From Herbiconiux sp. (lineage in GTDB: Bacteria > Actinomycetota > Actinomycetes > Actinomycetales > Microbacteriaceae), in the NCBI RefSeq assembly GCF_023264895.1, contig NZ_JAHFUY010000023.1, positions 1 through 64,000 of the forward strand: a stretch of 64,000 nt of DNA. Reading direction: 5' to 3'. Below, one piece after another: positions 42,338 through 50,519 of the stretch (its first letter is position 1; each line of letters starts with the position of its first letter). The notes below the pieces were generated by a model. That model was not told the origin of the DNA. It worked only from the letters and a program-made list of their open reading frames with translations, and ran no database searches. The position numbers were made by a program, and so were the translations under genes.

Positions 42338-45300
42338 ATGCTCCGCACCCACCCGAACACCGCCCGGCACCGACGCGCGATGGCGGTGGGAGCGACGGTC
42401 GCACTGCTGCTGGGGTTCGCGGCGAGCAGTCCCGCCGCGCCGGCGACCGCCGCGGAGGATGACCCGCCCGTCGAGAGCGGGCAGGAGTTCTGCGCCACGG
42501 CGCAGGTGACGGTGCCGGCCGGTGTCGACTACGGGCGAATGACGGTCGTGGGCCAGACCGGCGGCCCCGGCTACTCCCGCACGAGCTCCCCCGCCACCGG
42601 CGGCCGCGGGGGCATCGTCGAGGCGGTCGTGCGACTCGTGCCCGGTCAGCCGCTGTGGCTGGCCGGGGCCTCGACGCTCATGACCTCACCCGGCAACGGG
42701 CCCAACCGCTACGGTGCGGGCGGCCGGGGATCCTTCGTCTCGAACATCGACCCGAACCCGTACTGCCCCGGCGGCACCAAGCGGGCCGAGGACTTCCCGA
42801 CCAATGCGTTCCTGGCGGTCGCCGGTGGCGGCGGGGGTGGCGGTGGCGACGGCGCCTACGGCGGGCACACGAACGGAGGCAACGGCGGCGCGGCCGGCCA
42901 GCCGGGGTACGACGCCGGCGACAACGAACGGCAGGACGGCGCCGGCGGCGCACCCGGCGCGAGCACGCACGGTGGCGCAGGTGGAGCGGGCGGCCACCGG
43001 GCGCTCGGCGAGTCGGGCAAGCCCGGGCAGGGCGGCACGTACCTCACCGGCGGTGCCGGCGGTGTCGCCAACCCCTCGTTCCTGTACGGCGGCCAGGCCG
43101 GATCCGGGTTCTACGGCGGCGGGGGCGGCGGAGGCGGCCAGGACGGCGGCTCCGGGGGAGGAGGCGGCGGCTCGAACTACCTCCCGCCCTACATCCCCAC
43201 CACCCCGCCGACGGCGACGCAGCCGATGGGCACCCTGCAGAACGGGATCGCCCCCTCCTCCGACGTGAACGCGAGCATCGCGTGGATGTACCCGACCACC
43301 ACCACCATCACGGTCACCCCGACCCCGAGCTACCCGGCCGACGAGCACACCGCCGCGATCACGGTGTCGACGCTCAGCGGGGCCGTGCCGATCGGGGGCA
43401 CCGTCGAGCTGCGGGTGGCGGGCCGCGCTGCCGTCAGCGCCCCCGTGGTGGGCGGGGCGGCGACCTTCCCGCTCGGCACACTGCCCGTGGGGGACACCGC
43501 GCTCACGGCCTCCTACAGCGGCATCGACACGCCCGACGTGGTGTTCCAGCCGAGCACCGGATCGGCGACGCCGACCGTCACGGCCTACACCGACGCGTCG
43601 ACGACGACGACGATCCTCCCCCTCAGCGGTGAGATCTACACGGTCGACCCCGTCGCCCTCGCGGCGACCGTCGTGGGGCCGGACGGCGGCAGGATCAACG
43701 GCGGCACGGTGACGTTCTCCACCGGGTCCGGCACGGTCCTGGAGACCGCCCCCGTGGTCGACGGGGCCGCTCGCGCCTCGCATGTCTTCCCCGGCGTGGG
43801 GCTCTACGAGGTGCACGCGCGGTTCAGCGGGCTGACGGACCGCACGACGGTCTTCACACCGAGCTCCAGCGGCACCATCGCCTTCTCCGTGACCCAGGGC
43901 ACGGTGCCGCAGGTGAGCACCCAGCCGCAGTCGGCCTCGATCGTCTACGGTGAGCAGCCGCCGACGCTTCGAGCATCGGCCTGGAGCATCCCGTCGCCGA
44001 CCGTCCAGTGGGAGCGGGCCGCCGACTCCGTCGCGCAGTTCAGCGACATACCTGGCGCCACGTCCGAGAGCTACACGCCGCCGGCCGACACACCCACGGG
44101 CACCGAGTTCCGCGCGCACTTCGAGAACCGCTTCGGCTCGACGGCCTCCGACACCGTGAGCCTCACCGTGGCCAAGGCCGAGCTCCTCGTGATCGCCGAC
44201 GACAAGACCATGGAAGGCGGGACGAGTGCTCCCGGCTACACCGTGAGCTACGGCTCCGGATCCGGCACGGACGGGTTCCGGCTGAACGACGGGCCCGGCT
44301 CGCTGCAGGGCACGCTCACCTGCGTGACCGATCCCGCCGACGTGACGACCGTCGCGCCCGGCCGCTACCCGATCTCGTGCTCGGGGCTGAGCTCGCCGAA
44401 CTACACGATCTCCTACAGGAGCGGCACCTTGACGGTCGCGGCGGCCTCCCAGCGGATCGAGTTCACGACCGATCCGCCCGCGCCCGGTCTGGTGGGGCAG
44501 CAGGGATACCTGGTGCAGGCCGACGGCGGAGCCTCCGGGCAGCCGGTGGTCTTCAGCGCCACCCCGCAGAGCGCGCCGTGGTGCACGGTCTCACCGGAGG
44601 GCGACGTGCAGTTCGTGTCGGACCGGTCGACGCCCTTCGCCGGCACCTGCACGGTCAACGCCGATCAGGCCGGTGGGGGGATCTATCCGCCCGCGCCGCG
44701 GGCCCAGCAGGTGATCGCCGTGCAGAAGGTGGCCCCTCAGCCCGGGCCGCAGTATCCGGACGTACGTCTTGAGGCGGGGAAGCTCTACACGATGTCGGCG
44801 GGCGTCACCGACGACGCGGGCGCGCGCTACCAGTGGTACTCCTCGGTCGACGGGCAGACCTTCACCCCCATCGAGCTGGCGCAGGCGCCGACCCACAGGA
44901 TCTACGGCACGATGACGCATCCCTCGGTCTACTACAAGGTGCTCGCCTACAACTCCACGGGGCCCACGCCCTCGGAGGGGCGCATCTTCTCGCAGGTGAC
45001 CCGGGTCACGGTCGAACCGGTCGAGATCGAGGTGATCGCACCGGACGTGCAGATCACCGTCGGATCGGAGCTGCCCGTGGTGACGCCCGAGTACGCGACC
45101 TTCATCGACGACGAGACACCGGAATCGCTCGGCCTGACGACGACCTGCACCATCGACGCCGAGGCGGCGAAGACGGTCGGCGCCCACCCGGGGGCGGTGA
45201 CGTGCTCGGGGTTCTCGAGCATCGACTACCGGCCCATCTACGAGGCGGGGACACTGACGGTCGTGGTGGCTGCGGGCCCCGAGCCGGTCGACCCGGTCGT

Positions 45301-45505
45301 GCCGGTCGTGCCGGGCGTTCCGGATGGCAGCTCAGGCGGAGCAGTGTCTCACGACGGTGCTCAGCCTGCGGGTGACGGCACGACGGCGCTCGCCGCGACC
45401 GGCGGCCCGGGGTCGGGCTCGGGTGGCACCTGGCTGCTTCTGGTGCTCGCCGTGCTCGCCGCCGCCGCCGGAGCCTCGGTGCGCCGCCTCGCGGTCGGGC
45501 GGTGA
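42338..45505 (+). CDS. Sortase-anchored glycine-rich repeat surface protein
   Basis: 1055 residues if started at ATG 42338, which places a basic n-region before the hydrophobic signal AVGATVALLLGFAASSPAAPATA; GTG 42275 would add 21 residues. Residues ~45-290 form a glycine-rich domain (long poly-Gly runs with GGNGGAAG and GGAGGAGG). Then several Ig-like/MBG-type modules follow (for example ELLVIADDKTMEGGTSAPGY and VEIEVIAPDVQITVGSELPVV). The end is LAATGGPGSGSGG, a hydrophobic helix and RRLAVGR: a class-E-like LAxTG sorting signal. It should be covalently attached to the wall and serve in adhesion or surface structure. No sortase gene is in the window. Confidence 0.8.
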   Translation: MLRTHPNTARHRRAMAVGATVALLLGFAASSPAAPATAAEDDPPVESGQEFCATAQVTVPAGVDYGRMTVVGQTGGPGYSRTSSPATGGRGGIVEAVVRLVPGQPLWLAGASTLMTSPGNGPNRYGAGGRGSFVSNIDPNPYCPGGTKRAEDFPTNAFLAVAGGGGGGGGDGAYGGHTNGGNGGAAGQPGYDAGDNERQDGAGGAPGASTHGGAGGAGGHRALGESGKPGQGGTYLTGGAGGVANPSFLYGGQAGSGFYGGGGGGGGQDGGSGGGGGGSNYLPPYIPTTPPTATQPMGTLQNGIAPSSDVNASIAWMYPTTTTITVTPTPSYPADEHTAAITVSTLSGAVPIGGTVELRVAGRAAVSAPVVGGAATFPLGTLPVGDTALTASYSGIDTPDVVFQPSTGSATPTVTAYTDASTTTTILPLSGEIYTVDPVALAATVVGPDGGRINGGTVTFSTGSGTVLETAPVVDGAARASHVFPGVGLYEVHARFSGLTDRTTVFTPSSSGTIAFSVTQGTVPQVSTQPQSASIVYGEQPPTLRASAWSIPSPTVQWERAADSVAQFSDIPGATSESYTPPADTPTGTEFRAHFENRFGSTASDTVSLTVAKAELLVIADDKTMEGGTSAPGYTVSYGSGSGTDGFRLNDGPGSLQGTLTCVTDPADVTTVAPGRYPISCSGLSSPNYTISYRSGTLTVAAASQRIEFTTDPPAPGLVGQQGYLVQADGGASGQPVVFSATPQSAPWCTVSPEGDVQFVSDRSTPFAGTCTVNADQAGGGIYPPAPRAQQVIAVQKVAPQPGPQYPDVRLEAGKLYTMSAGVTDDAGARYQWYSSVDGQTFTPIELAQAPTHRIYGTMTHPSVYYKVLAYNSTGPTPSEGRIFSQVTRVTVEPVEIEVIAPDVQITVGSELPVVTPEYATFIDDETPESLGLTTTCTIDAEAAKTVGAHPGAVTCSGFSSIDYRPIYEAGTLTVVVAAGPEPVDPVVPVVPGVPDGSSGGAVSHDGAQPAGDGTTALAATGGPGSGSGGTWLLLVLAVLAAAAGASVRRLAVGR

Positions 45506-45776
45506 CGGGCGCCGTCCGACGGGGCACGAGCGACCGGACTTCACCTGGCCGGACGCGCCGGACCACGTCCCTCGCGGTCTCCGCATCCTCCGATCCCCTC
45601 ACCATCACCCGCTCGGAGACGAGAACGCGGTGACCGCATCACCCACTTGTCGATCGCGATCACGTGAGCCGATCCGGCCCTGCGGTTCGGTCCTGCTCCA
45701 CACTTGTCGTGGAGCCCGGAGTGCGGTTCGCTGAGGGGGAGGCGCGGGGTGTTCCGGTGCCCGGAGGGAGTCGACC

Positions 45777-46115
45777 GTGGAGTCGTGGCTGATCGCGGTG
45801 CTCGTGGTGGTGGCGATCGTCGTCGTGGTGATCCTGGTGGCGCTCGGGATGCGGGGGCGCGGTTCTGGTGGCCGGGGCGCCGCTGACGGCGGATCGGCGG
45901 CCGTCTTCGTGAGCGGGGACTCGGCAAGCACCGGTCGGCATCACCACGACGGCAACGACGGCGGGAACGGTGGCGGCTTCGACGGCGGAGGTTCCCACGG
46001 AGGCGGCTTCGACAGCGGCGGTTCGTCCAGTGGCGGCTTCGACGGCGGCGGCTCCTCGGACGGTGGCGGTTCGTCCGGTGGCGGCGACGGCGGAGGTGGC
46101 GGCGGCGGGGACTGA
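45777..46115 (+). CDS. Small membrane protein with glycine-rich tail
   Basis: 112 residues from GTG 45777 with GGAGGGA upstream. One N-terminal transmembrane helix (5-25, LIAVLVVVAIVVVVILVALGM) is followed by a short linker and a tail built of GGGFDGGG / GGSSSGGF-type repeats ending in poly-Gly-Asp. No family recognised; the composition resembles small holin-like or stress membrane proteins with disordered tails. The 270 bp before it hold only a CTCCAC-7-GTGGAG hairpin near 45696 and no other gene. The low complexity makes the coding call moderate. Confidence 0.5.
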   Translation: MESWLIAVLVVVAIVVVVILVALGMRGRGSGGRGAADGGSAAVFVSGDSASTGRHHHDGNDGGNGGGFDGGGSHGGGFDSGGSSSGGFDGGGSSDGGGSSGGGDGGGGGGGD

Positions 46116-46134
46116 CCTCGTGCCGAGGCGAGCC

Positions 46135-46653
46135 TCAGAGAGCGGCTTGGATCGCCCGGATGTGCGCGCCGAGAACACCCGAGGCCAGGAGGCCCGCTCC
46201 GAGCGGCCCTGAGGAGTCGGTGCCGACCGCAGGCAGGCGGAGGAGTGCCTCGCGCGCGGGCGCGCTCAGCTGCTCGAGCTGCCACGAGATCTCGTCGGGT
46301 CCGTTCCCGTCGGCGGCGAGGGCGGCGGCCTTCGCGGCGTAGGCCGCGGCACCCAGGGCGTGCGCGCCCATGTGGGCGACTCCGGATGCCTGTCCGGCGG
46401 CCCAGGCAGCGGCCTTCGCTGCCGGGCTGTCGACCACCTGTGCCGCACGATTGGCCACGAACCGCCGCCGGATCTCGCCGGCCGCGTCGAGCTCGCCGCG
46501 GGAGAACGCGCGTGCCCGGGCGATCGCCTCCCGAGGCCGTGCGTCATCCGGAGCCTCCCGCTCGAACACGGGCAGCACCCTCTCAGCGCAGTCGGCGGCC
46601 CACGCGGCCACGATCCGCCGGTCGTTCTCGCTGAGCGCCTGCACGGAAGCCAT
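46135..46653 (-). CDS. Imm-5-like putative immunity protein
   Basis: 172 residues from ATG 46653. Helical and alanine-rich, with the pattern of the small family annotated as putative immunity (Imm-5-like): LSENDRRIVAAWAADCAERVLPVFE, then REAIARARAFSRGELDAAGEIRR and AAGQASGVAHMGAHALGAAAYAAKAA. Polymorphic-toxin immunity proteins usually sit next to a toxin gene, but none is visible here, so the toxin partner may be elsewhere or the name misleading. Isolated between two low-complexity membrane protein genes. Confidence 0.65.
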   Translation of the reverse strand: MASVQALSENDRRIVAAWAADCAERVLPVFEREAPDDARPREAIARARAFSRGELDAAGEIRRRFVANRAAQVVDSPAAKAAAWAAGQASGVAHMGAHALGAAAYAAKAAALAADGNGPDEISWQLEQLSAPAREALLRLPAVGTDSSGPLGAGLLASGVLGAHIRAIQAAL

Positions 46654-46789
46654 GCCGCCACTGTCGCAGATCGCGCCCCGCAGCACCAACATTGAAGTGC
46701 CGCTTCACCTTCAGCTAAGAACTAAGCGCTGGACCTTACGGTTCCCGGTTGCCACGGTGGGATCACACCCACCAGACCCGGGAGCCCTC

Positions 46790-47005
46790 ATGACCGTCTT
46801 CCTCATCCTCCTGGCAGCCCTGGCCGTCGTCTCGATCGCGGGTTCCCTCCGCCTCGTGGCAAGAGACGGCTACGCCCGAGTCCCCACCCGCACCCCGCTC
46901 CCCATCCGCACCCCGCGCCCCACCGGCACCCCGCGCCCCACCGGCACCCCGCGCCCCACCCGCACCCCGGGCCCCACCCGGCACCCCACCCCGCCCGCGA
47001 CTTGA
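46790..47005 (+). CDS. Small membrane protein with Pro-Thr repeat tail
   Basis: 71 residues from ATG 46790. One transmembrane helix (3-22, VFLILLAALAVVSIAGSLRL) then a tail of imperfect TPRPTG repeats coded by an 18-bp tandem repeat. Its TGA stop (47003-47005) lies inside the first bases of the large palindrome at 46998-47082, so insertion of that element may have changed the original end. Could be a real small envelope protein or a decayed remnant. Confidence 0.4.
   Translation: MTVFLILLAALAVVSIAGSLRLVARDGYARVPTRTPLPIRTPRPTGTPRPTGTPRPTRTPGPTRHPTPPAT
46921..46974 (+). repeat. 18-bp tandem repeat
   Basis: Two perfect units (46921-46938, 46939-46956) and a third with two changes (46957-46974); degenerate units extend to about 46890. 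They encode T-G-T-P-R-P in the small protein. Confidence 0.8.
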
Positions 47006-47082
47006 CAGTACCTGCGCTCAAAAGGCCCGACTTGACACAAGATGTGCCAAGTCGGGCCTTTTGAGCGCACCTACTGTCAAGT
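46998..47082. repeat. Large palindromic element, copy A
   Basis: Arms 47000-47038 and 47044-47082 (39 nt each) match at 36 positions around a five-base loop. The central 27 bp (47028-47054) recur exactly, reverse-complemented, at 50451-50477. The left part begins CGACTTGACAG (46998), 30 bp before the core, as in the other copy. As RNA it makes a very stable hairpin that could end transcription of the small gene and the convergent lipoprotein gene. Confidence 0.85.
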
Positions 47083-47151
47083 GGATGCGCCGGGGACGCC
47101 GGAACGGCCCGTCGCGGGGGAGGCGACGGGCCGTTCGGTGGTGGAGGGGGA

Positions 47152-47835
47152 CTACTTCGTGTTGACGGTGATCTTCGCAACACCCACGAGCAGGCCGCGC
47201 TTGACAGCGTCGGTGCCGAAGGTCTCGTTCAGCAGCCCGGCGGCGTCCTCAGACACGTGCACGGTGGTGCCCTCGAGGATGGCGGTGTCGTTCGGGCCCA
47301 TCTCGAGCGGCTTCAGGGTGCCGCCCCAGAGCTCGAACAGGTAGGCCTGCTCGACTGCGACGGTGCCGTTGACGGTCACGTCGCCGTAGAGCTTGGACTC
47401 GCCGGGGTCGACGGTGAAGTTGGTGAGCTCGACGACGGTGTCGCCGGCGGTGAGGGACAGGCCGGAGCCGTCGTGCTCGATGTTGCCCTGGACGTAGGGG
47501 CGGTAGCCGGACTCGGGGTCGTAGTAGTCGACGTTGCCGCCGGTGATCGGGAACGCGAGGACCCCGTCGGTGAGGGTCGCGGTGCCCACGACTCCGGGGG
47601 TCAGGCCAAGGCCCGTGATGGCGTCGAGGAAGCCGGCGTCGACGGCGACCTGGGTGTCGACACCCGACAGTGCGGGGATCGAGGCCAGCGGCTCGGGGGT
47701 CTCGTTGGCCGAGGAGGACGACGACGCGGCCGGGCTCGAGGTGTCGCTCGAGGAGCCCATGGAGCAGGCGGCCATGGAGAAGGAGAGGAGGCCCGCGGTC
47801 GCGATGCCGATGGTGACCTTGGTGATCTTGCGCAT
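47152..47835 (-). CDS. Secreted lipoprotein of unknown function
   Basis: 227 residues from ATG 47835. Signal with lipobox SFSMAAC (Cys24), a serine-rich linker to ~residue 50, then a beta-rich domain (VDTQVAVDAGFLDAITGLGLTPGVVGTATLTDG, GNIEHDGSGLSLTAGDTVVELTNFTVDPGESKLYGDV). The alternating G-x-L / F-x-x-D pattern is reminiscent of HtaA-type domains but without the haem residues I could point to, so function is left open. Lies downstream of TetR on the same strand, 143 bp away, with two hairpins between. Confidence 0.75.
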   Translation of the reverse strand: MRKITKVTIGIATAGLLSFSMAACSMGSSSDTSSPAASSSSSANETPEPLASIPALSGVDTQVAVDAGFLDAITGLGLTPGVVGTATLTDGVLAFPITGGNVDYYDPESGYRPYVQGNIEHDGSGLSLTAGDTVVELTNFTVDPGESKLYGDVTVNGTVAVEQAYLFELWGGTLKPLEMGPNDTAILEGTTVHVSEDAAGLLNETFGTDAVKRGLLVGVAKITVNTK

Positions 47836-47945
47836 GATGTTCGACCTTTGCTGTGGTGAGCGAGTGGTTCTTGCTGGACACAGAGGGTTCGGCACCCTGT
47901 CCCGAACCGATTGGTCGCCAGCGCGATCCGGTCGAAGATCGCACA

Positions 47946-47962
47946 GGTTCCGTTCAGGAACC
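47946..47962 (-). terminator. Hairpin after the TetR gene
   Basis: GGTTCC (47946-47951) and GGAACC (47957-47962) form a six-bp stem with a five-base loop just past the TetR stop. A second hairpin, GGTTCGG/CCGAACC, is at 47886-47908. Neither has a U tract; possible terminator of TetR or leader of the lipoprotein gene. Confidence 0.35.
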
Positions 47963-47978
47963 GCTCGCCGAGCGGCCG

Positions 47979-48584
47979 CTATCGAGCCGGAGGAACCGTC
48001 TCGTTCCACTGCCCGAGAGCGACGATGAAGCCCCGGACGAGCCGCTCGAAACTGCGATCCACATCGGCGCTCATGGCGAACGCGCCGGCCGCCTCGAACA
48101 CCACGAACCCGTGCAGCGTCGACCGGAAGGCGCGGATGGCGTCGACCGCGTCGTCGCCCTCGAGCCGGTAGGCGGTGAGCACGTCGGTGATCACCTGGAT
48201 GGCGGTCGCCGACACCGTCTCGTCCTCGACGTCACCGGGGGAGGGCATCAGCATGGAGGCTTCGTAGCGCGCGGGATGCCGCCGCGCCCAGTCGCGGTAC
48301 GCGTGGGACATCGCGGTGATCGCATCCGCCCCGGATCGCCCCACGGAGGCTCGGGCGAGCACGTCGCCGAGCTCCCTCTTGGCCTGCACCGAGATGTCAC
48401 GGCGGAGGGAGGCGACGGAGTCGATGTGCTTGTAGAGGGAGGGCTGCCGCACACCGAGCCGCTCGGCCAGGCCCGCGAGGGTGAGCCGGCCGAGACCGAC
48501 CTCGTCGGCCATGACGGCGGCCTCGCCGGCGACGCGGTCGCGGGTCAGTCCGGCCCTAGGCACGTGGTGCCTCATCACGATCAT
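47979..48584 (-). CDS. TetR-family transcriptional regulator
   Basis: 201 residues (a second ATG at 48575 would give 198). Helix-turn-helix: MADEVGLGRLTLAGLAERLGVRQPSLYKHIDSVASL (about 25-60). The C-terminal domain (~85-195) has a TetR_C_13-like composition and forms the ligand pocket. Divergent from the alpha/beta hydrolase at 48734, with two clear palindromic operators between them, each containing a TTGACA -35 of one promoter. It should repress both genes. Confidence 0.9.
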   Translation of the reverse strand: MIVMRHHVPRAGLTRDRVAGEAAVMADEVGLGRLTLAGLAERLGVRQPSLYKHIDSVASLRRDISVQAKRELGDVLARASVGRSGADAITAMSHAYRDWARRHPARYEASMLMPSPGDVEDETVSATAIQVITDVLTAYRLEGDDAVDAIRAFRSTLHGFVVFEAAGAFAMSADVDRSFERLVRGFIVALGQWNETVPPAR

Positions 48585-48610
48585 TCATGCAGCTATACAA
48601 CAGTCACCCC

Positions 48611-48629
48611 TGGCTAGTGTCAATAGCCA
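48611..48629. promoter_or_regulatory. TetR operator 1
   Basis: TGGCTA-n7-TAGCCA, 27 bp before the TetR start. On the minus strand the site contains TTGACA (48623 to 48618), the likely -35 of the TetR gene; TATAGC follows at a 20-bp spacing. Confidence 0.65.
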
Positions 48630-48662
48630 ATCGCGCCCCAACGGCTCTCGGATTCGTTTAAA

Positions 48663-48677
48663 GCTATTGACAATAGC
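48663..48677. promoter_or_regulatory. TetR operator 2
   Basis: GCTATTG-A-CAATAGC is a perfect 15-bp palindrome, 50 bp centre to centre from operator 1. It contains TTGACA (48667-48672), the -35 for the hydrolase gene, with a weak -10 (CAGAGT) 17 bp on. Confidence 0.7.
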
Positions 48678-48733
48678 CAAAATGGGATGCAGAGTAGCTT
48701 CTACCAGCCGCTCCCCACAGTCAGAAGGACGCC

Positions 48734-49555
48734 ATGACCCACTACCTCACCCTCGCCGAAGGAACCATCGCCTACGACCTCACCGGTGAAGGCCCCTTGG
48801 TCGTGCTCGCCCACGGCATGGGAGACAGCCGCCACTCCTACCGCTTCGTGGTTCCGGCCCTGGTGGCCGCCGGCTACCGGGTCGCCAACGTCGACCTCCG
48901 CGGCTGCGGAGAGTCGAGCACCGGATGGGCGGGCTACAGCCGCACCGACATCGCCGGCGACCTCGTCGCGCTCGTGCAGCACCTCGGTGGCCCCGCCGTG
49001 ATCGTGGGGCAGTCCATCAGCGGTGGTGCCGCGACCATCGCCGCCGCCCTCGCGCCGGAGCTGTTCGCCGGTCTGGTCGAGCTGGCACCCTTCACCCGCG
49101 CGCAGTCCGTCGACCTGGGCGGCCTCCTCCGCAACGCGAGGCACCGCAAGGGCACCGTGCAGCTCGGCAAGGTCATGATGACCGGCAGCCTCAAGGGCTG
49201 GCTCGCCTACCTCGACCTCGCGATCCCCGCGAAGCCCGCCGACTGGGCGGCCGAGCGCGCCCGCATCGAGGCGACCCTGAGCCGTCCGGAGCGCATGCAG
49301 GTGCTCAAGGCGATGACGCGCACGAGCCCCGCGGATGCCGGGGCGCAGCTCGCGAACGTGCGTTGCCCCGTGCTCGTGGTCGAGGGCGGCGTCGACCCCG
49401 ACTGGGCCGATCCGAAGGCCGAGGGCGAGCGCATCCTCGCCGACCTCCCCGCGGGCCTCGGCGAGCTCGCGGTCATCCCGGCCGCCGGCCACTACCCCCA
49501 CGCCGAGACCCCCGGCGAGCTCATGACGCTCGTCCTGCCCTTCCTCGCCCGGTAG
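48734..49555 (+). CDS. Alpha/beta hydrolase (serine)
   Basis: 273 residues. AHGMGDSRHSYRFVVPAL supplies the oxyanion region (residues ~26-30), VGQSISGG the nucleophile elbow with Ser near 96, VEGGVDPDWADP the acid and AAGHYPHAETP the catalytic His. Family: hydrolase_6-like alpha/beta fold, cytoplasmic esterase or lactonase type. The substrate is unknown; control by the divergent TetR suggests inducible detoxification or catabolism of a small ester. Confidence 0.87.
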   Translation: MTHYLTLAEGTIAYDLTGEGPLVVLAHGMGDSRHSYRFVVPALVAAGYRVANVDLRGCGESSTGWAGYSRTDIAGDLVALVQHLGGPAVIVGQSISGGAATIAAALAPELFAGLVELAPFTRAQSVDLGGLLRNARHRKGTVQLGKVMMTGSLKGWLAYLDLAIPAKPADWAAERARIEATLSRPERMQVLKAMTRTSPADAGAQLANVRCPVLVVEGGVDPDWADPKAEGERILADLPAGLGELAVIPAAGHYPHAETPGELMTLVLPFLAR

Positions 49556-49566
49556 CCGGCCGGCCC

Positions 49567-49638
49567 GGCATCCGCTCGGTCGCCGACCCAGGCATCCGCC
49601 CGCTCACCAGCCGGGGCATCCGCTCGCTCACCAGCCCA
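49567..49638. repeat. Three 24-bp tandem repeats
   Basis: Units starting GGCATCCGC at 49567, 49591 and 49615 follow the hydrolase stop; the last overlaps the end of the efflux gene. Units 2 and 3 are nearly identical, unit 1 diverges in the second half. Confidence 0.7.
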
Positions 49639-50299
49639 GGAGCGCGAGAGCGCCGGTGGCGGCGAGGGCGACGAGGGTGGTCCAGACCGCGATCGCGACG
49701 ACCTGCCACAGGATGACCCACTGCTTGGGCACGCCGGAACCCACGAAGAACGCCGCCGTGAGCATGGTCGGCAGGGCGAGGGGAGCGAGCAGGCTCGCGC
49801 CCGGCACGCCGAACTTCACGAGCCATCGCCGGAGCCGCCGCCGGCCCTTCGTGCGCCGGCTGACCTTGCCCGTCTTCTCCGACTCCGTGCCCTCCGGGGC
49901 GTCGGCGACGAGGACGGTCGACTCCTCCTCCGCGCGAGCTGCAGCGGTGTCTGTGCCCACTGTGTCAGTGCCCGCGGTGTCGGTGCCCGCGGTGCCGGTG
50001 CCCGCCGTGGCGGTGCGCTCGGCTTCGCTCTCGCGCCGGGCGGCGGAAGCGGCGCGACGGGCGAGCACGCCCTCGCGCACCCGCGACCCCAGCAGCACCA
50101 CGAGCACGACGCACAGGATGTTGCCGGCCGCGCCAGCGATCGCGGCCACCACCGGAGGGATGCCCGCGAGGATGCCGAAGGCCGTCGCGCCCTCCGCCTC
50201 GATGTAGGGAACGGCGCCGGCGAGCGCGACGATGAGCGGTTGGATGATCTCGGGCACCTGGTCGATCGCATCCTGCAGCCAGCCGTAGGGGTTGTCCAT
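49628..50299 (-). CDS. Small multidrug efflux-type membrane protein
   Basis: 223 residues from ATG 50299, with a GAGGAGGAAGA ribosome site. N-terminal membrane part ~18-75 (IIQPLIVALAGAVPYIEAEGATAFGILAGIPPVVAAIAGAAGN) and C-terminal part ~150-223 (KFGVPGASLLAPLALPTMLTAAFFVGSGVPKQWV) match the small multidrug export family (PF06695 type). They are separated by an unusual cytoplasmic insert with TAGTDTAGTDTVGTDT repeats and a basic RRTKGRRRLRR stretch. Its promoter carries the same MerR-type operator as the divergent MerR gene, so it is a likely MerR target. Confidence 0.8.
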   Translation of the reverse strand: MDNPYGWLQDAIDQVPEIIQPLIVALAGAVPYIEAEGATAFGILAGIPPVVAAIAGAAGNILCVVLVVLLGSRVREGVLARRAASAARRESEAERTATAGTGTAGTDTAGTDTVGTDTAAARAEEESTVLVADAPEGTESEKTGKVSRRTKGRRRLRRWLVKFGVPGASLLAPLALPTMLTAAFFVGSGVPKQWVILWQVVAIAVWTTLVALAATGALALLGW

Positions 50300-50323
50300 G
50301 TCTCTTCCTCCTCTTTCGAGAGG

Positions 50324-50356
50324 AGTCAAGACCGTGTTCCCGGCACAGGGTCAAGC
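50324..50356 (-). promoter_or_regulatory. MerR-type promoter/operator of the efflux gene
   Basis: On the minus strand TTGACC (50354 to 50349), 19 bp, TTGACT (50329 to 50324). The long 19-bp spacer holds a near-palindrome centred on CCGGGAAC. It matches the copy at 50520-50551 at about 29 of 32 positions. Confidence 0.65.
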
Positions 50357-50420
50357 GGTGGCCCGATCCACCCGACCAGGGCCACGGGCCACAGACTCTC
50401 GTCGATCACTCTCGGTGCAT

Positions 50421-50477
50421 CGACTTGACAGAAGTCGCGCCTAAGAACGGCGACTTGGCACATCTTGTGTCAAGTCG
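50421..50477. repeat. Palindromic element, copy B
   Basis: Starts CGACTTGACAG; 30 bp later (50451-50477) comes the same 27-bp palindromic core as copy A in inverted orientation, exact over 27 bp. It lacks the outer right arm. It sits between the two MerR-type promoters. Confidence 0.8.
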
Positions 50478-50519
50478 GCGGGGCGGGCGGGTGGCCGGGC
50501 GGCGACGCGGACCTCCACG

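Noticed and set aside
42820-43170. PE_PGRS-like mycobacterial protein
   Set aside because: Glycine-rich but with a standard signal peptide, Ig/MBG-like modules and LAxTG anchor; no PE domain.
45506-45776. Possible gene or small RNA between the LAxTG protein and the glycine-rich protein
   Set aside because: Only a six-bp hairpin near 45696 and shadow frames were seen; no start with ribosome site or domain.
46880-46990. CRISPR or VNTR array
   Set aside because: 18-bp units are in frame and encode TPRPTG; a coding microsatellite-like repeat only.
49567-49638. CRISPR-like repeat
   Set aside because: Three contiguous 24-bp units without spacers and no cas genes; an ordinary short tandem repeat.
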